A stretch of DNA of 64,000 nt from JAEUOS01 sp965279115. Lineage in GTDB: Bacteria > Pseudomonadota > Gammaproteobacteria > Burkholderiales > JAEUOS01. The DNA lies in assembly GCA_965279115.1 (NCBI GenBank), contig OZ257137.1, positions 682,001 through 746,000 on the forward strand, read 5' to 3'. The first letter of the stretch is position 1. The number at the start of each line of letters is the position of its first letter. The notes under the pieces are model-generated. The model saw nothing but the letters and a program-made list of their open reading frames with translations, searched no databases and had not been told where the DNA came from. The position numbers and the translations under genes were made by a program. Below are positions 7,647-16,866 of this stretch, piece after piece.

Positions 7647-9443
7647 TTGAGCGATCAGGCGATCCTCACGGAAATCGGCAATGCCTTCCTAGGGCCCCTC
7701 GGGCAGGCTTGCCTGACCGGCGTCGTGCTCAATCTCACTGCCGCACTGGTCGCCTGGTACCTTTGGCGCCGCGATCCCGGCGAGCGGTACCTCGCGTTCT
7801 GGGCGGCCGGGTACGCATGCACGGCTTTGCGATGGATTGCCACCTACCCGGCGGTCGCACATGAAGCGCCGGTGGCCATGGTACTCGGGGCGATGTTTGC
7901 GAGCCTGGTGCTTGCACTCAACCTGACAGGCGCCTACAGCCTGTTGGCCAGGCCGGCCCCCAGCACGCGAACCTTCTTTCTCGGGCTGCTGGCCTTGCTT
8001 CTCGGCATGACCCTATTGACTTTCCCGTTCCGGATGCTTGCCCAGGCGTTCAGCATCGCCAGCCTGCTCACCCTGGCGGCCGCCGCCGGCATTTTCTGGC
8101 GCGCTCACGAGATACAGCCTCTGTCGGCCTACCGCATAGCGGCCGGTGCCATGTTGTTCAACCTTTTCGCCTGGAGCCTGGGGCTCCTCCTGCTTGGCCG
8201 CGGCTTCGTCGCCACGATCTATCCGCCGCTTCTGACGCTGCCGACGATGATCGCCATCTTTGTGATCGGCTATCAGCGCGCATTGGCCAAGGCACGCGAC
8301 TCTGAGGAGACCGTCAACGCCCTGTTCGACACGGTACCGGTGCCGATCGTGATTTCCACCCCGCCCGAGGGTCGGGTCGAGCGCATCAACCGGCGCGCGC
8401 TGGAACTGTTCGGCCTCAAGCTGGAAGAGAACATCGGCAAAAGCGGCCCGGAGTCCGGCGTCGTCGGTGATGTCGACAAGCGCAACCAGATGTACCGCGA
8501 CCTCGCCGAAGGCCGCGACGTGCGCAACCGCGAAGCCACTTACCTCACCTCCGAGGGCAAGCCGCTGCACATGTCCGTCAACGCCAGCCGGGTCGAATTG
8601 CGCGGCGGCATCCGCTATGTTTTCACGCTCTACGACCTGACCGACATCCGCCAGGTGGAGCAGGCCTTGCAGGAACTCAACGCCACCCTTGAGCAGCAGG
8701 TGGCCGACCGCACCCGCGACCTCGAGTCGTTCAGCTATTCGGTATCCCACGACCTGCGGGCGCCCTTGCGCGCCATCGACAGCTACAGCGCCATGCTGGC
8801 CGAAGAGGCCGGCGATGTGCTGTCGGCGCCGGCCCTGGCCCACCTGGCGCGCATCCGCGAGAGCTGCCAGCGCATGGGGCAGATCATCGATGCCATGAGT
8901 TCGCTCGCGCGGCTGGGGGCGGCAAGGTTCGAACCGACGCTGGTCGACATTTCCGCCCTGGCGACTGAAATCGCCCGCGACCTCGAGGCGGCCGAGCCCG
9001 GGCGGCGGGTTGAAATGCGCATCGAGCCCTGGATGCGCGCGACCGCTGACATCGGCGCGGTACGGGTGATCCTCGAGAATCTCATGCAGAACGCCTGGAA
9101 GTACTCAGCCAAGGTGGCGCTTGCGCGCATCACGGTCGGGAGCGAAACCCGCAGCGCGGGGCGGGTCTACTTCGTGCGTGACAACGGTGCAGGATTCGAC
9201 ATGCAGCGCGCCGGCGAACTGTTCCAGCCCTTCAACCGCCTGCACGATGCCGCGGAGTTCGAAGGCAGCGGGATTGGCCTGGCCAGCGTGGCCCGGGTGA
9301 TCCGCAACCTCGGCGGGCGCATCTGGGCCGAGGCCAAACCCGGCGAAGGCGCCACCTTCCGCTTCACGCTCGGCCCGGCGGAGGTGCGCCAGCGCGAAGC
9401 CGACGCCGCGCGCAACGACCCCGGCGGGCGGAAAAGCGCCTAA
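7647..9443 (+). CDS. Membrane sensor histidine kinase with PAS domain
   Basis: Transmembrane sensor kinase of 598 residues. About seven hydrophobic segments fill residues 15-210, followed by a PAS domain (about 215-330), a coiled coil (EQALQELNATLEQQVADRTRDLE), an H-box SYSVSHDLRAP with phospho-acceptor His368, N-box Asn482, G1 box DNGAGF (512-517) and G2 box GSGIGL (540-545). The DHp sequence resembles bacteriophytochrome-type kinases. I placed the start at the TTG at 7647 because GGAGA lies seven bases upstream; another TTG at 7617 has no such site. No response regulator is adjacent. The stop codon overlaps that of the convergent purM gene. Confidence 0.85.
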   Translation: MSDQAILTEIGNAFLGPLGQACLTGVVLNLTAALVAWYLWRRDPGERYLAFWAAGYACTALRWIATYPAVAHEAPVAMVLGAMFASLVLALNLTGAYSLLARPAPSTRTFFLGLLALLLGMTLLTFPFRMLAQAFSIASLLTLAAAAGIFWRAHEIQPLSAYRIAAGAMLFNLFAWSLGLLLLGRGFVATIYPPLLTLPTMIAIFVIGYQRALAKARDSEETVNALFDTVPVPIVISTPPEGRVERINRRALELFGLKLEENIGKSGPESGVVGDVDKRNQMYRDLAEGRDVRNREATYLTSEGKPLHMSVNASRVELRGGIRYVFTLYDLTDIRQVEQALQELNATLEQQVADRTRDLESFSYSVSHDLRAPLRAIDSYSAMLAEEAGDVLSAPALAHLARIRESCQRMGQIIDAMSSLARLGAARFEPTLVDISALATEIARDLEAAEPGRRVEMRIEPWMRATADIGAVRVILENLMQNAWKYSAKVALARITVGSETRSAGRVYFVRDNGAGFDMQRAGELFQPFNRLHDAAEFEGSGIGLASVARVIRNLGGRIWAEAKPGEGATFRFTLGPAEVRQREADAARNDPGGRKSA

Positions 9444-10474
9444 ACGACGACCGTCTGCGCCTGTCCGGCGGCGCGCTCGACAATCTCGCCGATGCGCCAC
9501 ACGGTTTCGCCAGCGGCGGCGAGTTCATTCATTGCCCGCCCCGCATCCGCGGCGGCCACGATCACGGCCATGCCGATGCCGCAATTGAACACGCGATGCA
9601 TCTCCGCATCGGCCACGCCGCCATGCTGCTGCAGCCAGCCAAAAAAGGGCGGCATGGTCCACGCATCACGATGCAGCACGGCAGTGAGGTTCTCGGAGAG
9701 CACCCGCGGCACGTTCTCGACCAGTCCGCCGCCGGTGATGTGCGCCATCCCCTTGACGCGCAGGCCTTTCATCAGGGCCAGCAGGGGCTTCACGTAGATA
9801 CGCGTGGGCTCCATGACCACCTCGCGCAGCGGCCGCCCGTGGAAGTCCGCATTCATGTCGGGATTGGCGCGCTCGATGATCCGGCGCAGCAGGGAATAAC
9901 CGTTGGAATGCGCGCCGCTCGAGGCCAGGCCCAGCACGACATCGCCCGGTACGATGGACTTGCCGTCGATGATCAGCGATTTTTCGACCGCGCCGACGGC
10001 GAATCCGGCGAGGTCGTATTCGCCCGCCGGGTACATGCCCGGCATTTCCGCGGTTTCCCCGCCAATCAGCGCGCAGCCGGCCTGCTCACACCCTTGCGCG
10101 ATACCGCCCACCACCTGCGCGGCGGTATCCACATCGAGCTTGCCGCAGGCGAAGTAGTCGAGGAAGAACAGCGGCTCCGCCCCCTGCACCAGGATGTCGT
10201 TGACGCTCATGGCCACCAGGTCGATGCCGACGGTGTCGTGCTTGTTCAGGTGAAAGGCCAGCTTGAGCTTGGTGCCCACGCCATCGGTGCCCGACACCAG
10301 CACGGGCTCCTTGTAGCGCTTGGGCACTTCGAACAGGGCACCGAACCCGCCGATGCCGGCCAGCACACCATCGCGCATGGTCTTTTTGGCCAGCGGCTTG
10401 ATGCGGTCGACCAGCGCGTCGCCGGCGTCGATGTCCACACCGGCGTCGCGATAGGAAAGAGGGGGATTGCTCAT
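9440..10474 (-). CDS. purM: Phosphoribosylformylglycinamidine cyclo-ligase (AIR synthetase)
   Basis: Fifth step of de novo purine synthesis, ATP-dependent closure of FGAM to AIR in the cytoplasm. The 344-residue protein has the family opening SYRDAGVDIDAGDALV, then VLVSGTDGVGTKLKLA (the phosphate-binding glycine-rich segment), GMSVND-type block (AMSVNDILVQGAEPLFFLDY), GGETAEMPGMY and HITGGGLVENVPR. The ATG at 10474 fits the family N-terminus. In Burkholderiales it is commonly divergent from the permease-hda operon, as here. Confidence 0.97.
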   Translation of the reverse strand: MSNPPLSYRDAGVDIDAGDALVDRIKPLAKKTMRDGVLAGIGGFGALFEVPKRYKEPVLVSGTDGVGTKLKLAFHLNKHDTVGIDLVAMSVNDILVQGAEPLFFLDYFACGKLDVDTAAQVVGGIAQGCEQAGCALIGGETAEMPGMYPAGEYDLAGFAVGAVEKSLIIDGKSIVPGDVVLGLASSGAHSNGYSLLRRIIERANPDMNADFHGRPLREVVMEPTRIYVKPLLALMKGLRVKGMAHITGGGLVENVPRVLSENLTAVLHRDAWTMPPFFGWLQQHGGVADAEMHRVFNCGIGMAVIVAAADAGRAMNELAAAGETVWRIGEIVERAAGQAQTVVV

Positions 10475-10656
10475 GGGAAGTGCGAGTCTCGCAGGTAGAA
10501 TCCGCGTTGTGCTGGCGAAGGTGGCCCGGGCGTCATGACCGCCGGGCACCGCGGTAATGCAGGTACGCCCGCAATGGCGCCTGAACCGTCAATTTTAGCC
10601 CACCCGCCCCGGATTTCCGGCGTTTCTGCCCACAGTTCCACATTCAAGCCTCCCTG

Positions 10657-11721
10657 ATGCCCCTTCGCCCCGAACAGCTGCAGTCCGCCTGGTGGATAGC
10701 CCTGGGCCTGGGCCTGGTGTGGGTGTTGTACTTGCTCAGTCCCATCCTCACCCCGTTTCTGGCCGGTGCGGTGCTTGCCTACATCCTCAATCCCGGGGTC
10801 GACTGGATGGCGCGGCGCCGGGTACCGCGCGCGGCCGGCGCCACGCTGATGATCCTGCTGGTGATCCTCATTGTCCTGCTGCTGGTGCTGATCATCGCCC
10901 CGCTCATACAGAAGCAGGTGGCGGAACTTTCCCTGCGCGTGCCGACCCTGTTGATCAAGCTTGACGAACTGGCCGCACCGCGCCTGAAGGCCTGGTTCGG
11001 CTGGGACATCCATTTCGATGCCGCCTCGATCAAGGCCTTTGTCGCCGAACACTGGCAAAGCGACGACGGCCTGGCCAAGCGTCTCCTGGCCTCCCTGAAA
11101 CTGGGCGGACTGGCCCTCGCCGGCTTGCTCGGCAACCTGATGCTGATTCCGCTGGTGCTGTTCTACCTGCTGGCGGACTGGAACGACATGCTGGCGCGCA
11201 TCGACCGCGTGATTCCGCGGCGCATCCACGCCAAGGTGCGCGGCATCGCCGCCGAGATCGACGCGGTTCTGGCGGAATTCCTGCGCGGCCAGCTCGCCGT
11301 GATGGGACTGCTCGCGCTCTACTACAGCCTGGCGCTGTGGATCGGCGGGATCGACTTCGCGCTGCCGATCGGCATCATCACCGGCGGGCTGGTGTTCGTG
11401 CCCTACCTGGGGTTCGCCACCGGGCTGATATTGGCGCTGATCGTGGCGGCCCTGCAGCTCGACGGCCTGCACAGCCTCATCGTCGTGGGCGCGGTTTTCG
11501 GCTTCGGCCAGGTGCTGGAAAGCTTTTTCCTCACCCCGCGCATCGTCGGCGACCGCATCGGCCTGCATCCGCTGGCGGTGGTATTCGCGCTCCTGGCCTT
11601 CGGCCAGGTGTTCGGCTTTTTCGGCATCCTGCTGGCCCTCCCCGCCTCCGCCATACTTCTCGTCGGCCTGCGCCACCTGAAGCAGTCGTACTTCGCCAGC
11701 CCGTTCTACAAGCAGCCATGA
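10657..11721 (+). CDS. AI-2E family transporter (PerM-like permease)
   Basis: Integral membrane protein of 354 residues with hydrophobic helices at about 15-50, 60-90, 150-175 and several between 210 and 340, and the DUF20 block near residues 215-290 (PIGIITGGLVFVPYLGF). The family includes the autoinducer-2 exporter TqsA and PerM; the true cargo of most members is unknown. It is the first gene of a tightly packed operon and its stop overlaps the hda start (ATGA at 11718-11721). Location beside purM and hda is typical for Burkholderiales. Confidence 0.88.
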   Translation: MPLRPEQLQSAWWIALGLGLVWVLYLLSPILTPFLAGAVLAYILNPGVDWMARRRVPRAAGATLMILLVILIVLLLVLIIAPLIQKQVAELSLRVPTLLIKLDELAAPRLKAWFGWDIHFDAASIKAFVAEHWQSDDGLAKRLLASLKLGGLALAGLLGNLMLIPLVLFYLLADWNDMLARIDRVIPRRIHAKVRGIAAEIDAVLAEFLRGQLAVMGLLALYYSLALWIGGIDFALPIGIITGGLVFVPYLGFATGLILALIVAALQLDGLHSLIVVGAVFGFGQVLESFFLTPRIVGDRIGLHPLAVVFALLAFGQVFGFFGILLALPASAILLVGLRHLKQSYFASPFYKQP

Positions 11722-12350
11722 ACATGCGGCAGATGGTGCTGGGCCTGTCGCAGGCAGCACTTCCCACGTTCGACAACTTCGTGCCCGGGCGCAACGCCGC
11801 CGCGCTGGCGGCGCTGGCGGCACTCGGCACGCCCGCGTCGACCGACCGCTGCCTCTACCTTTGGGGCGAGGCCGGCAGCGGGCGCAGTCACCTGCTCGCC
11901 GCGTGGCGCACAGGCCACGCAGGCCATGCCGACTGCCATGTGGTCGATGACGTCGACCGGCTCGGCGAGGAAGCCCAGATCGCCCTGTTCAACCTGTACA
12001 ACCGCGCCCGCGCCGGCGAAGCCTGGCTGCTGGTGGCGGGCCCCTGCGCGCCGGCGCAACTGGCGCTGCGCGACGACGTCAGGAGCCGCCTGGCCTGGGG
12101 CCTGTCATTCGAGATATTGCCGCTCACCGATGACGAAAAGCGTGCTGCGCTCATCAACCGCGCACACGCGCACGGCATGCAGATGGCACCGGAACTGCTT
12201 GACTACCTGCTTGCCCGCGCGCGGCGCGACATGCCGTCGCTGATCGCGCTCATCGACGCCCTCGACCTTTATTCCCTGGAAACCAAGCGCCCGGTCACCC
12301 TGCCGCTGGTGCGCGAACTCCTCAACCAGAACCAGACCCTTCCGCTATGA
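11718..12350 (+). CDS. hda: DnaA regulatory inactivator Hda
   Basis: AAA+ protein of 210 residues homologous to DnaA domain III, lacking the DNA-binding domain IV. With the DNA-loaded sliding clamp it promotes hydrolysis of DnaA-ATP and so limits re-initiation. The N-terminal clamp-binding-like segment (MRQMVLGLS), the start-of-domain TFDNFVPGRN, the Walker A form GEAGSGRSHLL (Arg in place of Lys, as commonly seen in Hda) and the sensor-region block ARRDMPSLIALIDALD are visible. The ATG at 11718 overlaps the permease stop; a second ATG two codons later is also possible. Confidence 0.93.
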   Translation: MNMRQMVLGLSQAALPTFDNFVPGRNAAALAALAALGTPASTDRCLYLWGEAGSGRSHLLAAWRTGHAGHADCHVVDDVDRLGEEAQIALFNLYNRARAGEAWLLVAGPCAPAQLALRDDVRSRLAWGLSFEILPLTDDEKRAALINRAHAHGMQMAPELLDYLLARARRDMPSLIALIDALDLYSLETKRPVTLPLVRELLNQNQTLPL

Positions 12351-13015
12351 ACCTGGCCCTGTTCGACCTCGACAACACCCTGATCGCCATCGACAGCGAC
12401 CACGCCTGGGGCCGCTACCTGGTGGCGCGCGGCATCGTCGACTCGCAGGAGTTCGACCGCAAGAACGATTATTTCTACGAGCGCTACAAGGCCGGCACGC
12501 TCGACATCCATGAATACCTGCTGTTCGCCTTAGGCCCGCTGGCCGGCCGGCCGCGCGCCGAAATCGATGCCTGGCATGCCGATTTCATGCAGACGGTGAT
12601 CCGCCCCGCCATCGGCGAGAAGGCGCGTTCCCTGGTACGTGCGCATCTGGCGGCGGGCGACATGTGCTGCTGCGTGACGGCGACCAACGCCTTTGTCACC
12701 GCGCCGATCGCGCGCGAATTCGGCATTCCGCACCTGATCGCCTGCGACCTCGAGGAACACGATGGCGTCTACACCGGCAAGCCCACCGGCATCCCGAGTT
12801 TCCAGCAGGGCAAGATCCTGCGTGTCGAGGGCTGGCTCGCCACCATGGGCAAGCGCATCGCCGACTTCCCGGTGAGCCATTTCTACAGCGATTCGCGCAA
12901 CGACATTCCGCTGCTCGAGAGGGTCACCCGCGCGGTCGCCGTCGACCCCGACGACACCCTGCGCGACCTGGCGGCGCAACGCGGCTGGCCGGTGCTTTCC
13001 CTGCACGACCGGTAA
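12347..13015 (+). CDS. HAD-IB family hydrolase (SerB-like phosphatase)
   Basis: HAD phosphatase of 222 residues. Motif I is LFDLDNTL with nucleophile Asp7 and Asp9; motif II lies around CVTATNAF and motif III/IV around FYSDSRNDIPLLE. This subfamily includes histidinol-phosphate and phosphoserine phosphatases. It overlaps hda by four bases (ATGA) and is coupled to it. In Burkholderiales a HAD phosphatase at this locus is standard; its physiological substrate is not evident from sequence. Confidence 0.88.
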   Translation: MNLALFDLDNTLIAIDSDHAWGRYLVARGIVDSQEFDRKNDYFYERYKAGTLDIHEYLLFALGPLAGRPRAEIDAWHADFMQTVIRPAIGEKARSLVRAHLAAGDMCCCVTATNAFVTAPIAREFGIPHLIACDLEEHDGVYTGKPTGIPSFQQGKILRVEGWLATMGKRIADFPVSHFYSDSRNDIPLLERVTRAVAVDPDDTLRDLAAQRGWPVLSLHDR

Positions 13016-13045
13016 GCGGCGACCGGCAAGGTAAACTGACCGCAA

Positions 13046-14494
13046 ATGCTGCGTAAATTCATCTCGAAAGTCTTCGGCCGGGGCAAGGCCGACGCCTCCA
13101 AGACCAAAGCGGAACCAAGACCCGAGAAAGCGCCGGCCCAGGGCCGCAAGCGCGCGCCGGTGATCCTCAAGCGCGACGAGCACGGCATCCGCCGTGAACA
13201 GCTCTCGCGCGGCGCCATCGGCACCTGCGAGGGCCTGCAGAAGGCCGGCTACCAGGCCTATGTGGTGGGCGGCGCGGTGCGTGACCTGCTGCACGGGATC
13301 GCGCCCAAGGATTTCGACGTCGCCACCGATGCGACGCCCGAACAGGTTCACGCGGCCTTCCGCCGCTCGCGCATCATCGGTCGGCGCTTCCGCATCGTCC
13401 ATGTGATGTTCGGTTCCGAACAGGTCGAAGTCTCGACCTTCCGCACCGCCGACCTGTCGGACGCCGATACCGACGAGCACGGACGGGTGCTGCGCGACAA
13501 CACCTTCGGCAGCATGGCCGACGATGCCACGCGCCGCGACTTCACCGTCAACGCCATGTACTACGACCCGGTCGCCGAGACGGTGATCGACTATCACGGC
13601 GGCGTCAAGGACCTGCGCGCGAAGACCCTGCGCATGATCGGCGACCCGGAAGCGCGCTATCGCGAAGACCCGGTGCGCATGTTGCGGGTCACCCGCTTCG
13701 CCGCCAAGCTGGGCTTTTCCATCGACCCCAAGACCCGCGCGCCCATCAAGGGGCTGGCGGAGCTGCTATCGAACGTGCCATCCTCGCGCCTGTTCGACGA
13801 GATGCTGAAGTTGCTGCTCTCGGGCCACGCAGTGGCCTGCATCCGGCAATTGCGCGACGAGCACCTGCATCACGGCCTGTTGCCCCTGCTCGACGTGATC
13901 CTGGAGCAGCCGATGGGCGAGAAGTTCGTCATGCTGGCCCTGGCGCGCACCGATGAGCGCATCGGCATGGGCAAGGGGGTCTCGCCGGGATTTCTTTTCG
14001 CCGCCCTGTTGTGGCATGAGACCCTCTCGCGCTGGACCGCGCTGAAGGCCGCGGGCGAACACGCCATGCCCGCGCTATACCAGGCGATGAACGAGGCCAT
14101 CGACACCCAGCACGACAAACTGGCGATCCAGAACCGCATATCGGCCGACATGCGCGAGATCTGGGCCCTGCAGCCGCGCTTCGATCGGGTACTCGACGGG
14201 CGTGGCGGACGCACCGCAATCAAGCTGCTTGAGCATCCGCGCTTCAGGGCCGCCTACGACTTCATGCTGTTGCGCGCCGAATCGGGCGAGATCGACACCG
14301 CCATCGCCAAATGGTGGACCGATTTCATCGATGCCGACCCCGAAGCGCGCAACGAAATGGCCAACGCCCGGCCCGGCCCCGGCCAGCGCACGGCCGCTGG
14401 CGAAGCCGGCATCGATTCCGCGGCACCCAAGCGGCGCCGGCGCCGCCGGCGCAAGAGCGGCGACGAGGCCGCCGGCGCCGCCGATCCCGCCTGA
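13046..14494 (+). CDS. pcnB: Poly(A) polymerase I
   Basis: Adds 3' poly(A) tails that mark RNAs for decay. The 482-residue protein has the class II nucleotidyltransferase core YVVGGAVRDLL (Gly75-Gly76, Asp80) and DFDVATDA (Asp89, Asp91), the R-R-F-R-I-V-H-V region, and RRDFTVNAM and EDPVRMLR blocks shared with tRNA nucleotidyltransferases. The basic N-terminus and the Arg-run tail near residues 461-469 are typical of PcnB and distinguish it from Cca. It sits 30 bases after the HAD gene and 20 bases before folK, an order conserved in Burkholderiales. Confidence 0.95.
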   Translation: MLRKFISKVFGRGKADASKTKAEPRPEKAPAQGRKRAPVILKRDEHGIRREQLSRGAIGTCEGLQKAGYQAYVVGGAVRDLLHGIAPKDFDVATDATPEQVHAAFRRSRIIGRRFRIVHVMFGSEQVEVSTFRTADLSDADTDEHGRVLRDNTFGSMADDATRRDFTVNAMYYDPVAETVIDYHGGVKDLRAKTLRMIGDPEARYREDPVRMLRVTRFAAKLGFSIDPKTRAPIKGLAELLSNVPSSRLFDEMLKLLLSGHAVACIRQLRDEHLHHGLLPLLDVILEQPMGEKFVMLALARTDERIGMGKGVSPGFLFAALLWHETLSRWTALKAAGEHAMPALYQAMNEAIDTQHDKLAIQNRISADMREIWALQPRFDRVLDGRGGRTAIKLLEHPRFRAAYDFMLLRAESGEIDTAIAKWWTDFIDADPEARNEMANARPGPGQRTAAGEAGIDSAAPKRRRRRRRKSGDEAAGAADPA

Positions 14495-14514
14495 CCCGGC
14501 GATCCGGAGCGGAC

Positions 14515-15006
14515 GTGGCGCGCGCCTATGTCGGGCTCGGAGCCAACCTGGGCGACGCGACCGCCAGCATCGAGGCCGCCTTGGCAGCGCTCGCCGCGCT
14601 GCCCGGCACCCGGCTGGCCGGGCGCTCTTCCTTGTATTCAAGCGCCCCGGTGGATGCCGCGGGACCGGACTTTTGCAATGCCGTCGCGGCCCTGGAAACC
14701 GATCTGGCGCCACACGACCTGCTCACGGCGTTGCAGGCGCTGGAAACAGCGCATGGTCGCGCGCGGCCGTATCGCAACGCACCGCGCACGCTGGACCTCG
14801 ACATCCTGCTCTTCGATGACATCGTGGACGCGGATCCCCGCCTCACCCTGCCGCATCCGCGCATGGCCGAACGCGCGTTCGCTCTCGTGCCGCTGGCGGA
14901 AATCGCGCCCGGCCTGTGCTTGCCCGATGGCAGGTCCGTGGCGGATCTGGCACGGCAGGTGCGCGACCAACGCATAACGCGAATCAACCCGGGGCCGCCG
15001 ACATGA
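14515..15006 (+). CDS. folK: 2-amino-4-hydroxy-6-hydroxymethyldihydropteridine pyrophosphokinase
   Basis: HPPK, the ATP-dependent pyrophosphoryl transfer step before dihydropteroate synthase in folate synthesis. The 163-residue protein shows the opening AYVGLGANLGD, the pterin region PVDAAGPDFCNAV, the ATP/Mg block RPYRNAPRTLDLDILLFDD and LPHPRMAERAFALVPL. I start it at the GTG at 14515, with GGAG six bases upstream, because the family N-terminus begins directly after it; the frame extends further upstream inside pcnB. Its stop overlaps the next gene start (ATGA). Confidence 0.95.
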   Translation: MARAYVGLGANLGDATASIEAALAALAALPGTRLAGRSSLYSSAPVDAAGPDFCNAVAALETDLAPHDLLTALQALETAHGRARPYRNAPRTLDLDILLFDDIVDADPRLTLPHPRMAERAFALVPLAEIAPGLCLPDGRSVADLARQVRDQRITRINPGPPT

Positions 15007-15347
15007 ACTGGAACGTGCTCGCCAGCACCACCGGACTCCTGATCCTCTCGAACGTGTTCATGACCTTCGCCTGGTATGCGCACCTGAAGGAGCTGTCGGC
15101 CAGGCCCTGGTGGATCGCCGCCCTCCTGTCGTGGGGCGTGGCGCTGTTCGAATACCTGCTGCAGGTGCCCGCCAACCGCATCGGCTACACCGCGCTGTCG
15201 TTGCCACAGCTGAAAATATTGCAGGAGGTGATCACCCTTGCGGTGTTCGTGCCGTTCGCCATCTTCTACATGAACCAGCCGCTCAAATGGGATTACCTGT
15301 GGGCGGCCTTGTGTATGATGGGCGCGGTCTATTTCATCTTCCGCTGA
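15003..15347 (+). CDS. DUF486 (DMT-type) small membrane protein
   Basis: Membrane protein of 114 residues with four predicted helices (about 4-24, 33-53, 68-90, 96-113). Sequence blocks FMTFAWYAHLKEL, WWIAALLSWGVALFEYLLQVPANR and AIFYMNQPLKWDYLWA are characteristic of DUF486, a small relative of drug/metabolite transporters whose function is unknown. The start overlaps folK by four bases, so it is translationally coupled. It lies between folK and dgk. Confidence 0.88.
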   Translation: MNWNVLASTTGLLILSNVFMTFAWYAHLKELSARPWWIAALLSWGVALFEYLLQVPANRIGYTALSLPQLKILQEVITLAVFVPFAIFYMNQPLKWDYLWAALCMMGAVYFIFR

Positions 15348-15350
15348 ATC

Positions 15351-16001
15351 GTGCTTGCGGCCCTGCCGGAGAAGTTCCGCCACATCGTCATTGAAGGCCC
15401 GATCGGCGCCGGCAAGACCTCGCTCGCGCGCCGCCTGGCCGAGCGCACCGGCGCCGCGCTGATGCTCGAAGCCCCGGACGAAAACCCCTTCCTGGCCAAG
15501 TTCTATCGCGACATGCCGCGTTATGCGCTGCCGACCCAGCTGTTCTTCCTGTTCCAGCGCATCCACCAGCTCGGCGAGCTCAAGCAGTCCGACATGTTCC
15601 GCGGCGTGACCATCGGCGATTTCCTGTTCGAGAAGGACCCGCTGTTCGCGCGCATGACCCTGAACGATGACGAACTCGGCCTCTACGAGCAGATGTACCG
15701 GCACCTGAAGCCGCAGGCGCCGGTGCCGGACCTGGTGGTCTACCTGCAGGCCGAGCCGGCAACGCTCAACGATCGGGTACGCCGCCGCGGCATCGCCCAT
15801 GAACAGCCGATCTCCGAGGCCTACCTGCTGAAACTGGCCGAGCGCTACACGCGTTTCTTCCACCACTACGACGCCGCGCCGCTCCTGATCGTCAACGCCG
15901 ACCATTTCAACTTCGTCGATTCCGACGACGACTTCGCCCTGCTGTTGCGCCATATCGGCGCGATGCGGGGACGTCGCGAATACCTGAACCGCGCCAGCTG
16001 A
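15351..16001 (+). CDS. Deoxynucleoside kinase (deoxyadenosine/deoxyguanosine kinase-like)
   Basis: P-loop kinase of 216 residues of the dNK/dGK family, which phosphorylates deoxynucleosides for salvage. Walker A is EGPIGAGKTS (15-24); the substrate-binding D-E-N-P-F-L region, RIHQLGEL and the lid block DRVRRRGIAHEQ are visible. GTG at 15351 is the start that fits the three-base gap after the DUF486 gene; no strong ribosome site is seen, consistent with coupling. In related genomes this kinase is usually followed by panB then panC; here panC follows directly. Confidence 0.88.
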   Translation: MLAALPEKFRHIVIEGPIGAGKTSLARRLAERTGAALMLEAPDENPFLAKFYRDMPRYALPTQLFFLFQRIHQLGELKQSDMFRGVTIGDFLFEKDPLFARMTLNDDELGLYEQMYRHLKPQAPVPDLVVYLQAEPATLNDRVRRRGIAHEQPISEAYLLKLAERYTRFFHHYDAAPLLIVNADHFNFVDSDDDFALLLRHIGAMRGRREYLNRAS

Positions 16002-16028
16002 CGCGGCCCCTGGAAGGACCTTTGCACC

Positions 16029-16859
16029 ATGGATGTGATCCATTCCGTCGCCGACCTGCGCGCGCGCCTTGCGCGCGAACCCAACAACGTGTTCGTACCC
16101 ACCATGGGCAACCTGCACGAAGGCCACATCCGCCTGGTGGACAACGCCAAGCCGCGTGGCGCGTGCACGGTGGTGAGCATTTTCGTCAATCGCATGCAGT
16201 TCGGTCCGCGCGAGGATTTCGACAAGTACCCGCGCACCTTCCAGGCCGATTGCGACAAGCTCAAGGCCGCCGGTTGCGATGTGGTGTTCGCGCCGGACGA
16301 AACCCAGATCTACCCTGAACCGCAAACCTACGCGGTGGAGCCGCCGGAAATCGCCAACATCCTCGACGGCGCGGTGCGCCCGGGGCATTTCCGCGGCGTC
16401 GCGACGGTGGTGCTGAAGCTCTTCAACATGGTCGCGCCAAAGGCCGCGATCTTCGGCAAGAAGGACTACCAGCAGTGCATCGTCCTGCGCAACATGGTGC
16501 GCCAGCTCGCCCTGCCGATCGAGATCATCCTGGCTGAAACGGTGCGCGCGGCGGACGGATTGGCCCTGTCGTCGCGCAACGGCTACCTCACCCCTGACGA
16601 GCGCGCCGAGGCACCCGCACTGAACGGCGCGCTGCTGCGCGCGCGCGAGGAAATCCGCGACGGCAAGCGTGACTTCCAGCGCATCGAACTGCAGGCCATG
16701 GCGCACCTGGCCGGTCGCGGCTGGAAACCCGACTACATCGCCATCCGCCGCCAGGCCGACCTGCTGCCACCCGGGGAGGACGACCGCGCGCTCGTCATCC
16801 TGGGCGCCGCGAAACTGGGTCCGACGCGCCTGATCGACAACATCGAAATCGAACTCTGA
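16029..16859 (+). CDS. panC: Pantothenate synthetase (pantoate-beta-alanine ligase)
   Basis: Joins pantoate and beta-alanine with ATP to form pantothenate, the precursor of coenzyme A. The 276-residue protein shows the nucleotidyltransferase HIGH-type motif MGNLHEGH (26-33), the FVNRMQFGPREDFDKYPRT block, FGKKDYQQ and ALSSRNGYL. GGAAGGA precedes the ATG. The usual partner panB (ketopantoate hydroxymethyltransferase) is absent from this position and from the window. Confidence 0.96.
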   Translation: MDVIHSVADLRARLAREPNNVFVPTMGNLHEGHIRLVDNAKPRGACTVVSIFVNRMQFGPREDFDKYPRTFQADCDKLKAAGCDVVFAPDETQIYPEPQTYAVEPPEIANILDGAVRPGHFRGVATVVLKLFNMVAPKAAIFGKKDYQQCIVLRNMVRQLALPIEIILAETVRAADGLALSSRNGYLTPDERAEAPALNGALLRAREEIRDGKRDFQRIELQAMAHLAGRGWKPDYIAIRRQADLLPPGEDDRALVILGAAKLGPTRLIDNIEIEL

Positions 16860-16866
16860 ACACGCC

